Source: Chloroflexota bacterium | GTDB taxonomy: Bacteria; Chloroflexota; Dehalococcoidia; GIF9; UBA5629 | Reading direction: 5' to 3' | Length of the DNA stretch: 19,368 nucleotides | Assembly: GCA_026389635.1 (NCBI GenBank) | Contig: JAPLHM010000296.1 | Coordinates: 1 to 19,368 of the forward strand | Shown here: positions 1 to 6,934 of the stretch, in pieces | Position numbering within the stretch: position 1 is the first letter of the stretch | Layout of the letters: each line of letters begins with the position of its first letter | Program-made: the position numbers and the translations under genes | The notes under the pieces: generated by a model | The model's database searches: none | What the model was told of the DNA's origin: nothing | What the model saw: only the letters and a program-made list of their open reading frames with translations

Positions 1-1
1 A

Positions 2-175
2 CCGGATACCTTTGATTTTGTTCTCGGCCGTAAGATCGAGGTGAATATCGGTGAACCTGTAGATGCCTCGCTATATAACATCGAACAAAGGGATGTTTTG
101 ATGCAAAATGTACGGCATGTGATAGAAGGATTGTGCGGCGAGAAGTCATGCGAAGATCATAACTCTCAAGTATAA
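2..175 (+). CDS. C-terminal end of a possible PlsC-like acyltransferase (partial)
   Basis: An open frame enters from the left edge and stops at TAA 173-175, giving the last 57 residues of a protein. The segment FVLGRKIEVNIGEPVD, followed about 15 residues later by LMQNVRHVIEGL, resembles the C-terminal end of 1-acylglycerol-3-phosphate acyltransferases. In those, a strand ending in 'IGEPI' is followed by a helix running 'l...v...i..l'. The catalytic HX4D motif would lie upstream, outside the window, so the family call is an inference from a short tail. The coding frame itself is reasonably supported because it is free of stops to the edge and has a plausible composition. Confidence 0.4.
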   Translation, partial: PDTFDFVLGRKIEVNIGEPVDASLYNIEQRDVLMQNVRHVIEGLCGEKSCEDHNSQV

Positions 176-204
176 TACTTGACACACATATGGAAAATGA
201 GGAG
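171..204 (+). promoter_or_regulatory. Possible -10 box and ribosome binding site for the exonuclease gene
   Basis: TATAAT at 171-176 overlaps the stop of the upstream gene, and AGGAG at 200-204 lies 5 bases before the ATG at 210. No good -35 box is seen 16-18 bases before the TATAAT. A TTGACA at 179-184 has no usable -10 before the start codon. The ribosome binding site is solid; the promoter is tentative. Confidence 0.35.
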
Positions 205-209
205 ATAAA

Positions 210-929
210 ATGAAGCATTACCTTTCGTTTGACATGGAAACCGCTAAGGTATTGCCGGATGGTATTAAAGATATTTTGCAGCATCGGCCACTTGGAATTG
301 CCTGCGCTACTGCAGTTGCTGAAGACGACCCCACCAATTCTTTTCGTTGGCATGGATGGGATATAAACAAACTTCCGGCAAACCAGATGACGCCCACGGA
401 AGCTGAAAGGTTAGTACTTGATTTGATGGAATTGTCCGAAAAGGGATATACGCTGATAACCTGGGGTGGCGCTCATTTCGATTTCGATGTTCTGGCTGAA
501 GAGTCAGGAAGAGTAAGCGAGTGCGCGTCACTGGCAAAAAATCACATTGACATGCTCTTCCATATTTTCTGCTCTCTCGGTTACCCTGTAAGCCTTCAGA
601 AAGCTGCGGAAGGAATGGGATTACAAGGTAAGAAACCCGGCGTTTCAGGCAAACTCGCTCCTTCAATGTGGGCAGCCGGCCAATATGAGGAGGTTATCGA
701 GTATTGCACGCAGGATGCGCATCTGGCGCTTCAGGTTGCAAGGCAGTGCGAACGAGGCCAACGGCTCGCATGGATAACTCGACGCGGCACTACGGGACAG
801 TTGGCACTCCCCAATGGGTGGTTGAAAGTTCAGGATGCAAGTCAACTTCCTCTTCCTGATACCTCATGGATGGATGACCCTATGTCACGCGATGACATGA
901 TTAGATGGCTTGATAGATCCGAGTTGTAA
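210..929 (+). CDS. DEDDy-type 3'-5' exonuclease (RNase H-like fold)
   Basis: A 239-residue protein with the motifs of a DnaQ/PolB-like proofreading exonuclease. Exo I is LSFDMET, with acidic D8 and E10. Exo II is the WGGAHFDFDVLA stretch around residues 85-96, with an aspartate at 91 or 93. Exo III is YCTQD, Y165 to D169, which is the YX3D form of the DEDDy class. D114 in HIDML sits on the usual intervening strand. There is no polymerase or helicase domain, so this is a stand-alone nuclease that would remove nucleotides from 3' ends using two metal ions. The start is fixed by AGGAG at 200-204. It is a single gene, converging with the radical SAM gene. The exact substrate (DNA or RNA) cannot be told from sequence. 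Confidence 0.75.
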   Translation: MKHYLSFDMETAKVLPDGIKDILQHRPLGIACATAVAEDDPTNSFRWHGWDINKLPANQMTPTEAERLVLDLMELSEKGYTLITWGGAHFDFDVLAEESGRVSECASLAKNHIDMLFHIFCSLGYPVSLQKAAEGMGLQGKKPGVSGKLAPSMWAAGQYEEVIEYCTQDAHLALQVARQCERGQRLAWITRRGTTGQLALPNGWLKVQDASQLPLPDTSWMDDPMSRDDMIRWLDRSEL

Positions 930-977
930 AAAAGCAGAACTTTTTCCAACGGCTTCAAATACCCTTAATTCATAGAT

Positions 978-998
978 TATCAATTGTATTCATTGATA
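978..998. terminator. AT-rich inverted repeat between convergent genes
   Basis: TATCAAT (978-984) pairs perfectly with ATTGATA (992-998) across a 7-base loop. It lies in the 121-base gap where the exonuclease and radical SAM genes converge. There is no clear T-run and the stem is AT-rich, so termination is only a guess. A second weak stem, AAAAAG-CAGAA-CTTTTT at 929-945, starts at the end of the exonuclease stop codon. Confidence 0.3.
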
Positions 999-1050
999 GA
1001 ATTACATTCCGTAACAAGTGCAAGGGCGGGGGTTCACAGACATTCTATAG

Positions 1051-2631
1051 TCAATATTCCGCGTACGAGCGGTTGTTATGTGTCCAGTACCAGCGTGTGG
1101 TTGTGGCGCCGGCCAGGGACTTGATATAACCGGCGTCGCTGAGCTGCTGCAGGGTGTTTTGTACGAGTTTTGGCTGTGCGCCGGTCTGCCGTGTAATCCG
1201 TTCGGCCAGGACCTGCACGCCGGAATTGCCATTGTTAAAAACGCCATGACGCTCGATGAGATCGGTGCTCAGCAGTTTGAAGACCAGGTGCATGCGGTTG
1301 TAGCCGGCCACGCGCAGGCCTTCGTCATCAGTACATATCCCCTCTTCATACCTTTTGACCACGTAGTCCCAAAGATCACGGTGCGGGGCTTCATGCGCCT
1401 TCATGAAATCGGCGGCATAGGTTTCACTCATCCGGGAAGTGCGTACGATGGGGACATTGGCATCGTACAGGTCCCAGTCGTCCGTAAGGATCTCGATGTC
1501 GTATTTTTCCTGCTCCTCCCTCACGGTGGTCCCGGGAAAGGGCGCCAGGAGGTGGAAGCCATAGTCGATGCCGAGCCCATTGGCAAAGGCACTGGTGTCG
1601 GCTATGGTCTGCGGGCTCTCGCCGGGCAGGCCGATCATGAACGAGGCAAATGCGCTGACACCGCTTTCCTTGCAGGCCTGCACTGCTTTGACAGCCTGCT
1701 GAAGGGTGATCCCCTTTTTCACGCGCTTGAGCATCTCGGCGTTGCCGGACTCGATCCCGAAGCTCACGGTGTCGCAGCCCGCCTCGCGCATAACGGCAAG
1801 CACCTCGGCATCCACTGTGTTCACACGGGCGAAGGCTGACCAGGCAATCTTGATGCCGCGGAGTTTGATCTCGGCGCAGAAGGCCTGCACACGGACCTTG
1901 TTGGAGGTGAAGAGGTCATCGGCAATGTTGATGCGCGTGAACCCGTAGGAGGTGATGTCCTCGATCTCATCCACGATAAGTCGCGGGGTGCGGTAGCGGA
2001 CCTTATGGCCCACCATGCGGTGGCCCAGGCAGAAGATGCACTGGTTTGGGCAGCCCCGCGAAGTGATGATGCTGACCGGAAAGCCGAGGGCCCGGTAACG
2101 GGATATGGGCAGCAGGTGGCGCGCCGGTACCGGCAGTGTATCGAGATCCTCGATAAAGGCACGCACACCTGTGAAATGTGCCTGTCCATCCCTGAGGAAG
2201 GCAATCCCCTTGACCGTATCCCAGGCCGCCCGTTCCCGGATGACCGGCAGGAGTTCGCGCAGGGTCTCTTCGCCTTCACCCACGACGATTAAATCGATTT
2301 CCGGGTATTTTACCAGGGTATTAGCCCAATCGTAGGAGACATGAGGTCCGCCCATCATTGTGATGATAGCGGGGTTGTGGCGCTTGACATCCTGAATGAT
2401 AGCCGCAGCGCCTTTGAAGTTCATCGTTACCGAGGTGGCGCCTACCACATCCGGTGCGAATCCGTCCAGTTCGGCCGCCAGCTTTTCCTTCGTGTAACGG
2501 CGCACGATATAATCAAATATCCTGACCTCGCAACCGGCCTGCTCACAGGCGGCAGCGACATATGTGACGCCTAATGGTGGAGACGGGGCTTCTTCGAGGG
2601 GATAGGGCGGAGCGATGATGGCGATCTTCAT
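1051..2631 (-). CDS. Cobalamin-binding radical SAM enzyme (class B-like)
   Basis: A 526-residue protein with the BchE/HpnP-type layout. An N-terminal Rossmann-like B12-binding domain covers about residues 1-140, opening with MKIAIIAPPYP and containing PPLGVTYVAA and VVGEGEETLRELL. A radical SAM TIM barrel follows, with SRGCPNQCIFC giving the CX3CX2C cluster ligands C194, C198 and C201. Residues 430-526 are an extra C-terminal region. Its end (ERITRQTGAQPKLVQNTLQQ and onward) looks like a small winged helix. Family members methylate unactivated carbon or phosphorus, or do oxidative chemistry, on diverse substrates; the substrate here is unknown. The ATG at 2631 is the natural family start although no good Shine-Dalgarno precedes it. 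The gene lies 153 bases downstream of the WYL regulator on the same strand, with its own promoter. Confidence 0.85.
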   Translation of the reverse strand: MKIAIIAPPYPLEEAPSPPLGVTYVAAACEQAGCEVRIFDYIVRRYTKEKLAAELDGFAPDVVGATSVTMNFKGAAAIIQDVKRHNPAIITMMGGPHVSYDWANTLVKYPEIDLIVVGEGEETLRELLPVIRERAAWDTVKGIAFLRDGQAHFTGVRAFIEDLDTLPVPARHLLPISRYRALGFPVSIITSRGCPNQCIFCLGHRMVGHKVRYRTPRLIVDEIEDITSYGFTRINIADDLFTSNKVRVQAFCAEIKLRGIKIAWSAFARVNTVDAEVLAVMREAGCDTVSFGIESGNAEMLKRVKKGITLQQAVKAVQACKESGVSAFASFMIGLPGESPQTIADTSAFANGLGIDYGFHLLAPFPGTTVREEQEKYDIEILTDDWDLYDANVPIVRTSRMSETYAADFMKAHEAPHRDLWDYVVKRYEEGICTDDEGLRVAGYNRMHLVFKLLSTDLIERHGVFNNGNSGVQVLAERITRQTGAQPKLVQNTLQQLSDAGYIKSLAGATTTRWYWTHNNRSYAEY

Positions 2632-2686
2632 ATGGTTATGGAGTATAAAATCAGCTACAAAAGGAGGTGCTCATTGGTTAGCAGAC

Positions 2687-2713
2687 ACCCTGATTCGTCA
2701 TGAAACCCTGATT
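2687..2713 (-). promoter_or_regulatory. Direct repeat in the radical SAM leader, possible operator
   Basis: ACCCTGATT occurs twice, at 2687-2695 and 2705-2713, 18 bases apart start to start. The pair lies between the promoter at 2753-2781 and the radical SAM start at 2631. Two half-sites near two helical turns apart would suit a dimeric regulator, and the WYL protein encoded next door is the obvious candidate. This is inference from position only. Confidence 0.3.
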
Positions 2714-2752
2714 GTTTTTCCTACTCATAAAATAGGGCTTTACCGGCAACAA

Positions 2753-2781
2753 GTATTAAGCGAGGTAGAGTCCTGTGTCAA
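2753..2781 (-). promoter_or_regulatory. Sigma-70-type promoter for the radical SAM gene
   Basis: Read on the minus strand, TTGACA (2781-2776) is followed after exactly 17 bases by TAATAC (2758-2753). The -35 box is consensus and the -10 box is fair. It starts just past the WYL stop codon at 2785, so the radical SAM gene can be transcribed independently of its upstream neighbour, with a leader of about 115 bases. Confidence 0.55.
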
Positions 2782-2784
2782 ATA

Positions 2785-3762
2785 TCAATCAATATCTGCA
2801 CCGGCGTAGATGTTGCAGACAGCCCTCGCCTCTTCGGCCACCTCGTCCCGCAGGGATTTGGGAGACAGCACCTCCACCGACGGCCCCCAGCTCAGTATGA
2901 AGCCGATGAAGGGGTGGCTGACCTGTATCTTGAATTTAGCGATGACCGAGCCGTCCCTCTGCGCCTCGTTGACCTGGGAGGGATGCCAGCGGGTCTCCGC
3001 CGCGATGGTAGCAAGCTCGCCCTTGAACTTGAGCTCTGCGTCCACCATATCACCATAAACCGAAATACCCCAGGCTGTTCCGAAGTGCTTGTTGGCATCG
3101 AAGTCCGCCGGGATGGAATATCGCTCCTCGAGTAATTCGATACTCGTAATTCTTTCAGCTTTGAAGGTGAGCATCTTCTTAGCATGGTTGCAGTAGGCAA
3201 TCACATAATTTGCATGTTCGAGTGCGGCCGGCTGGATAAAATAGGGTTCAATGACCCTGTCCTTTGCCTCTGCCCGCCCCAGTGCCTGGTACCAGATCCT
3301 CACCTTGCGCCCGTTTATCCAGGCGTGGGCCAGGGTGTCCATGATGCGGCGTAACTGGTCGTTCTTATTGAGCTTCTGCATCCAGGATATCGTCGTAGCC
3401 ACCTGGTCCCTGAGCGGCGGAGGTACAGCCGAATTCAGCTTAACAAAGGTGGAGTCTATATTTGGGTTATAGGTATTGCTGTACGCGAGCAGCAGTCTCG
3501 CCGCCATAAATATCGTCATTGCCTCAGGAAGAGTAAAGGAGATCGGCGGCAGAAAGTATCCCGGGACAATCCCGCGCATGGACTTATCCTCCCATATAGG
3601 CACCCCGATTGCCGCGAGCGCTTCAAGGTCGCGCCGAGAGGTGCGGGTACTGACATTGCATTTTTCAGCTATAGAATCAATGGCCAGTCCATCAGGGCAC
3701 TGGTAGAGCAGGTGCTCCACCTTGCTCAGCCGGGCCAGCCTGTCCCTCTTGTTTTCCCTCAT
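2785..3762 (-). CDS. WYL-domain transcriptional regulator (YafY/DeoR-type HTH)
   Basis: A 325-residue protein. Residues 10-60 form an HTH_11-type winged helix (KVEHLLYQCPDGLAIDSIAE, then VSTRTSRRDLEALAAIG). Residues 140-212 match a WYL sensor domain, with VRIWYQAL in place of the canonical WYL strand and VIEPYFIQPA following. Residues 235-318 fit the C-terminal WCX extension, ending in SWGPSVEVLSPKSLRDEVAEEA. WYL proteins bind nucleic acid or nucleotide ligands and often control defence or repair genes, either as repressors or activators. The gene is divergent from the AAA+ gene at 3932 and lies upstream of the radical SAM gene, so either could be its target. Which one, and the ligand, cannot be told. 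Confidence 0.85.
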   Translation of the reverse strand: MRENKRDRLARLSKVEHLLYQCPDGLAIDSIAEKCNVSTRTSRRDLEALAAIGVPIWEDKSMRGIVPGYFLPPISFTLPEAMTIFMAARLLLAYSNTYNPNIDSTFVKLNSAVPPPLRDQVATTISWMQKLNKNDQLRRIMDTLAHAWINGRKVRIWYQALGRAEAKDRVIEPYFIQPAALEHANYVIAYCNHAKKMLTFKAERITSIELLEERYSIPADFDANKHFGTAWGISVYGDMVDAELKFKGELATIAAETRWHPSQVNEAQRDGSVIAKFKIQVSHPFIGFILSWGPSVEVLSPKSLRDEVAEEARAVCNIYAGADID

Positions 3763-3786
3763 AACACACCCATCGGCAACATCCGG

Positions 3787-3800
3787 GAGAGATTATACCA
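3787..3800 (-). promoter_or_regulatory. Extended -10 promoter for the WYL regulator
   Basis: On the minus strand TGGTATAAT is an extended -10: TG, one base, then a consensus TATAAT (at plus positions 3797-3792). It lies about 30 bases before the regulator's ATG at 3762. No convincing -35 is present, which is typical for extended -10 promoters. Confidence 0.5.
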
Positions 3801-3861
3801 CATGCGCCTGTTGCTCTATTTAAGCAGGCGTGTAAACATCCGACCAATCCGGATCAAAAAT

Positions 3862-3912
3862 AGTGACACATAGTTGTCCCGCCCCTACAATAAAGTATTA
3901 TCACAGTCTTTC
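3862..3912 (+). promoter_or_regulatory. Shared promoter/operator element, copy 1 (before AAA+ gene)
   Basis: AGTGACACATAGTTGTCCC (3862-3880) is followed 8 bases later by AATAAAGTATTAT (3889-3901). Both blocks recur in the same register before the gene at 6935. The first block holds the inverted repeat GACA-N6-TGTC. Two promoter readings fit: GTGACA-17-TACAAT (3863-3868 and 3886-3891), or TTGTCC-16-TATTAT (3874-3879 and 3896-3901). Either gives a short leader to the start at 3932. Confidence 0.6.
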
Positions 3913-3931
3913 CAAAAAGGAGGTGGTCAAT

Positions 3932-5314
3932 TTGAAATTGTCCCCCGGCGAGGTATACGACATGATCGAGTGCATCGGCGAGGAAGATGATGAGGATGAT
4001 GAGGATGATGAGGCCGGGTCCCCGGACGGCAAGGCGCGGGCGAAGGTGGCGGACGTGGCGGAGAGGTTTTTGGGCGACGGCAAGAAACTCGAGGTCCCGG
4101 TGGTGGCGCAGCATTATTACGAGAACCTGTTGGCGCTGGCGTTGAAGGCGCATATGAAAAGCGAGAAGTGGAAGGTTGTGCGGGTGCTGGGACTGCACAA
4201 GGATTCCAAACCCGACTACAGCGAGATCAATGTGGGTCCGGGCAAGAAAATCAACGTGCTTACCCAGGGCCGGTTGCTGCTGAGGCGCGGGGACAGCCGG
4301 CTGTCGGTGCGCATCAAGTTCACCCGCCACGGCGAGCGCGCCTGGATAGCCGTCGAAGGTCCGGTAGCCATTAAAACAGAGGTGAAGCAGTTCGCCGCCG
4401 CCATCGACAAAACGGTAAAAAAGCTCCAGCTTTACAAGGCGCAAAAACTGAAATACACCGGCGACCTTCAGTTCCTCCAGCCCGGCGCAAAGGGGTGGGA
4501 CGACCTGTCGCTGGCACCCGAGCTCAAGGAAGAGCTGATGGCCAACACGGTGGATTTTCTGAGGAGGAGCAAAGAGCTGGCTAAGTACGGCATACCGCGC
4601 AAGCGGGGATTGATATTAGCGGGCAAACCCGGCACCGGCAAAACCCTCGTCTCAAAGGTGCTCATGAGCAACAGTCCCGGCATCACCTGCCTGGCGGCCG
4701 ACCCGGCATTGCTGGTGCATGCCAGGTACATCAAAGAGCTATACGAGATAGCCGGCGACCTCAGGCCCAGCATCGTATTTTTAGAGGACATTGACCTCAT
4801 CGGGGAGTGCAGGGCTGGCCCCGGCGCCCGCGGGGAGGCCCTCAACGAACTGCTGGACATACTGGACGGGGTCAAGGAATGCAGCGAGGTGGTCACCATC
4901 GCCACCACCAATTACGCTGAGGCATTGGACGACGCCCTCAGCCAGCGGCCGTCGCGTTTCGACCGCGTCATCACCATGCGTCCGCCTGGCCGGGAACTGC
5001 GCAGTGAGATAGTGCGCAACCTGTGCCGCAGGATACCGCTCGACCAGGCCGTGCAGGAACACGTCGTGAGCATGACCGAAGGCTACACGCCGGCGCAGGT
5101 GCAGGAGGTGATCTACGGGCTGGTCATACAGCACAAGAGCCTGTACGAGGTCAGGAAGGGCTACAGGTTCACCCGGGAGGAGGTGGACAGCGTCCTGCAG
5201 CGCATCAGTCACAGGAACAACGGGCCCATCGGGTTCAAGAAAACGGATATCTACGCGGACCGCGGGGAGGGTAAATCGCTTTACCCGCGCCGAACGCTAC
5301 ATGACATAAAGTAA
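3932..5314 (+). CDS. AAA+ ATPase with novel N-terminal region
   Basis: The TTG at 3932 is chosen because AAAGGAGGTGG (3916-3926) precedes it; the in-frame GTG at 3863 lies inside the shared promoter element. This gives 460 residues. The first 200 or so match no domain I recognise and include a D/E-only tract near residues 18-27. The rest is one AAA+ module: Walker A GKPGTGKT; Walker B PSIVFLEDID, with the LED order seen in BCS1-like AAA proteins; sensor 1 TIATTN; and arginines of the second region of homology in QRPSRFDRVI. It probably hydrolyses ATP as a ring and remodels proteins or complexes. Its stop is 14 bases from the next gene, whose four CXXCXGXG motifs suggest chaperone-like cooperation. 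Confidence 0.8.
   Translation: MKLSPGEVYDMIECIGEEDDEDDEDDEAGSPDGKARAKVADVAERFLGDGKKLEVPVVAQHYYENLLALALKAHMKSEKWKVVRVLGLHKDSKPDYSEINVGPGKKINVLTQGRLLLRRGDSRLSVRIKFTRHGERAWIAVEGPVAIKTEVKQFAAAIDKTVKKLQLYKAQKLKYTGDLQFLQPGAKGWDDLSLAPELKEELMANTVDFLRRSKELAKYGIPRKRGLILAGKPGTGKTLVSKVLMSNSPGITCLAADPALLVHARYIKELYEIAGDLRPSIVFLEDIDLIGECRAGPGARGEALNELLDILDGVKECSEVVTIATTNYAEALDDALSQRPSRFDRVITMRPPGRELRSEIVRNLCRRIPLDQAVQEHVVSMTEGYTPAQVQEVIYGLVIQHKSLYEVRKGYRFTREEVDSVLQRISHRNNGPIGFKKTDIYADRGEGKSLYPRRTLHDIK
3986..4012 (+). repeat. Three tandem copies of GATGATGAG
   Basis: The 9-base unit GATGATGAG is repeated three times without error inside the AAA+ gene and encodes the DDE tract near the N-terminus. Being in frame and a multiple of three, it can change length by slippage without breaking the gene. 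Confidence 0.85.
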
Positions 5315-5328
5315 TCGAGGAGGACAAC

Positions 5329-5577
5329 ATGAAAGAACAGAGCAAGGTAGTCAATTGCAGGGGTTGTGGCGGGACGGGCCAGCAGGGTCATTACGGGGCG
5401 TTTTGCAAGCCCCATGATTGCGGGGTCTGCTCCGGCTCAGGCAAGAAAAGGATGGAGCCGGGGGAAAGCTGGTGCGGCAGGTGCGGTGGCACGGGCATGG
5501 AGGATGCCGGCTCCCCGGGCTTCGAGTCTCAGAAGCGCTGCCATATCTGCGGAGGCAGCGGCGTCGTAGAGATCTAA
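5329..5577 (+). CDS. DnaJ-type zinc-finger protein (four CXXCXGXG motifs)
   Basis: An 82-residue protein that is almost wholly a DnaJ-like cysteine-rich domain. The motifs are CRGCGGTG, CGVCSGSG, CGRCGGTG and CHICGGSG, enough for two zinc sites as in DnaJ. There is no J domain and no C-terminal substrate domain, so it is a free-standing zinc module like those used as small chaperone or redox partners. GAGGAGG precedes the ATG, which lies 14 bases after the AAA+ stop, so the two form an operon and probably work together; that link is inference. Its stop codon overlaps the stop of the convergent RelE-like gene (5574-5577). Confidence 0.8.
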   Translation: MKEQSKVVNCRGCGGTGQQGHYGAFCKPHDCGVCSGSGKKRMEPGESWCGRCGGTGMEDAGSPGFESQKRCHICGGSGVVEI

Positions 5578-5951
5578 CCACTTTTTCCATAATATTTTAC
5601 GATCCGCCGCTTATCCTCGGTTTCCTTGTCCCCTTTAAAATATATTTCCACCAGCTCGATTTTGTCCTGCTTTTCAAAGTAGGCGTATATAACCCTTATC
5701 CCGGATTGAACGCCTTTGCCGGGCAAAGACCTGCAGGCAAATTTCTTAGCTTTGAATAACCTGGGGTCTTCTATCGACAAGCCGGTGATCTGGAAGATCC
5801 CCCGGTTATCTATCTTTAACTTGTGGTAAAGGTACAGTTGCTTGTCAATGAAAATTTCCAGGTCGGCCTGGATGGTCCTGAATCTTTTACCCAGCTTCCC
5901 CAGTTCTTCATCGAATTCCGGAAGGCGGGAGATATTCTTGAAAACACCCAT
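5574..5951 (-). CDS. RelE/ParE-family toxin of a Panacea module
   Basis: A 125-residue protein. The C-terminal half carries the fold signature of RelE/ParE-like toxins: FACRSLPGKGVQSGIRVIYA, then KIELVEIYFKGDKETEDKRR. The conserved basic residues and the '(R)VIYA...IYFKGD' strands match many annotated RelE-family toxins paired with HTH antitoxins. Such toxins cut mRNA at the ribosome or block gyrase; which applies here cannot be said. The ATG shares one base with the TGA of the upstream antitoxin gene (5951), so translation is coupled and toxin is made only after antitoxin. It converges on the zinc-finger gene with overlapping stops. Confidence 0.75.
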   Translation of the reverse strand: MGVFKNISRLPEFDEELGKLGKRFRTIQADLEIFIDKQLYLYHKLKIDNRGIFQITGLSIEDPRLFKAKKFACRSLPGKGVQSGIRVIYAYFEKQDKIELVEIYFKGDKETEDKRRIVKYYGKSG

Positions 5952-6718
5952 CAGGAGTATTCCCTCACGGAATAAAGCGGTGTCCTGTAAAAGACGGACT
6001 CATATTCAATGATTTCTCCGTTTCCGGTAGTTAGCCAGGGGACGTCATTGTGGGAATACTCGCTTATTTGATTGGCATTCATCTCACATAGTCTGTTCAA
6101 CACACCGTCGATCAATTCAACCTCGTGTGCTTTTAACCCGGAGAGGATGGCCTTCCTCAAAGGCAGGTATTTAGTCTGAGGGTAATCGAAGTAATTGTCC
6201 CTGACTTTCACGATATCGTTGTCCGATATCATCTTTGCGACTACCTTTTTGAATTCTAGAGGCGTCGGCCCATAATGATTCTTGACATAAGTGGCGCCTA
6301 TCAATTGTTCCTCGTACTTTTCGTAAAAATCAAAGTCGATGAAATACAGGAGCTTGTAGATCACCGTCTCGCCGATGTTAGGCTTGGAGCCAACTTTATT
6401 CAGGATATAGATCAAAATTTCCTTAAACTTGTCCAAATTCTTTTGCGGAACGTTGATGCGCATCCCGGGTACAGTTTTCTTTCCTGGATTATTATTCTGC
6501 AGGATTACCTCAGGTTCATCCTGCAGACAGATCAGCTGGTCGACGGAAATATTGAAAATCTCGGACAGCTTTATTAAATCAGCAGAGGACACTTTCCTGT
6601 CCCCTGCTTCGATCTGTGTAACAGTTGGGCGTGAAACCCCCATCATGTCAGCGAGCTTTTGCTGGCTTATGCCGATATTTGCTCTTAATGCCTTTATCCG
6701 TTGATTAATTTCAGTCAT
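5951..6718 (-). CDS. Panacea-domain antitoxin with N-terminal Xre HTH
   Basis: The ATG at 6718 is preferred over an upstream in-frame start at 6781, because 6781 lies in the -35 box and GGGGAA precedes 6718. The result is 255 residues. Residues 4-58 are an Xre/HTH_3 domain (ISQQKLADMMGVSRPTVTQI). From about residue 85 the protein matches the Panacea (DUF4065/SocA-like) domain, with VIYKLLYFIDFDFYEKYEEQ, then HYGPTPLEFKKVV. Panacea is an established antitoxin domain that neutralises unrelated toxins; here the downstream partner is RelE-like. The HTH should bind the palindromes at 6764-6806 and repress the operon. The gene sits between two units that carry the shared promoter element but points the other way. 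Confidence 0.85.
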   Translation of the reverse strand: MTEINQRIKALRANIGISQQKLADMMGVSRPTVTQIEAGDRKVSSADLIKLSEIFNISVDQLICLQDEPEVILQNNNPGKKTVPGMRINVPQKNLDKFKEILIYILNKVGSKPNIGETVIYKLLYFIDFDFYEKYEEQLIGATYVKNHYGPTPLEFKKVVAKMISDNDIVKVRDNYFDYPQTKYLPLRKAILSGLKAHEVELIDGVLNRLCEMNANQISEYSHNDVPWLTTGNGEIIEYESVFYRTPLYSVREYS

Positions 6719-6751
6719 GTTATTCCCCGCGTCTTTATTTGAAACACGCCC

Positions 6752-6781
6752 ATTATATCGTACGGTATGAATACCTGTCAA
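6752..6781 (-). promoter_or_regulatory. Promoter of the Panacea/RelE operon with internal palindrome
   Basis: On the minus strand TTGACA (6781-6776) and TATAAT (6757-6752) are both consensus, separated by 18 bases. The spacer contains the perfect palindrome GGTAT-GA-ATACC (6764-6775). A repressor bound there would block RNA polymerase directly. Confidence 0.7.
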
Positions 6782-6783
6782 TC

Positions 6784-6806
6784 AATTGTTGCATATTCCA
6801 ACAATT
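6784..6806. promoter_or_regulatory. Inverted repeat, likely antitoxin operator
   Basis: AATTGTTG (6784-6791) and CAACAATT (6799-6806) are perfect 8-base arms around a 7-base centre. They lie immediately upstream of the -35 box of the toxin-antitoxin operon. This is typical operator geometry for an Xre dimer; binding is inferred. Confidence 0.5.
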
Positions 6807-6853
6807 AGTCTGAAGACGGCAAAATAATGGCCGGTTTGTACAGACCGGGCCGC

Positions 6854-6904
6854 AGTGACACATAGTTGTCCCTGCCGTGTAATAAAGTATTATTGCGATC
6901 TTTG
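6854..6904 (+). promoter_or_regulatory. Shared promoter/operator element, copy 2
   Basis: AGTGACACATAGTTGTCCC (6854-6872) is identical to copy 1. It is followed after the same 8-base gap by the identical AATAAAGTATTAT (6881-6893) and a matching TCTTT. Only the short gap and flanks differ. GTGACA-17-TGTAAT (6855-6860 and 6878-6883), or TTGTCC-16-TATTAT, would serve as the promoter for the gene at 6935. Confidence 0.6.
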
Positions 6905-6934
6905 ATTAAAGGTTAAGGAGGACCAAACCAATAT

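Noticed and set aside
1078..1839. Long open frame on the plus strand opposite the radical SAM gene
   Set aside because: It is the antisense shadow of a gene with clear motifs; its translation has no recognisable domain.
2615..2809. Plus-strand frame in the gap between the WYL and radical SAM genes
   Set aside because: It overlaps the start of the radical SAM gene and the end of the WYL gene in antisense and has no protein-like motif.
3863..3931. GTG start 69 bases upstream for the AAA+ gene
   Set aside because: That GTG is part of the repeated promoter element, and a strong AAAGGAGGTGG precedes the TTG at 3932.
3854..4444. 196-residue minus-strand frame over the AAA+ gene start
   Set aside because: It overlaps the well-supported AAA+ reading frame and shows histidine/leucine-rich shadow composition.
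6719..6781. Upstream start for the Panacea antitoxin
   Set aside because: It would place the start codon in the consensus -35 box and the promoter inside the coding region; ATG 6718 matches the family start.
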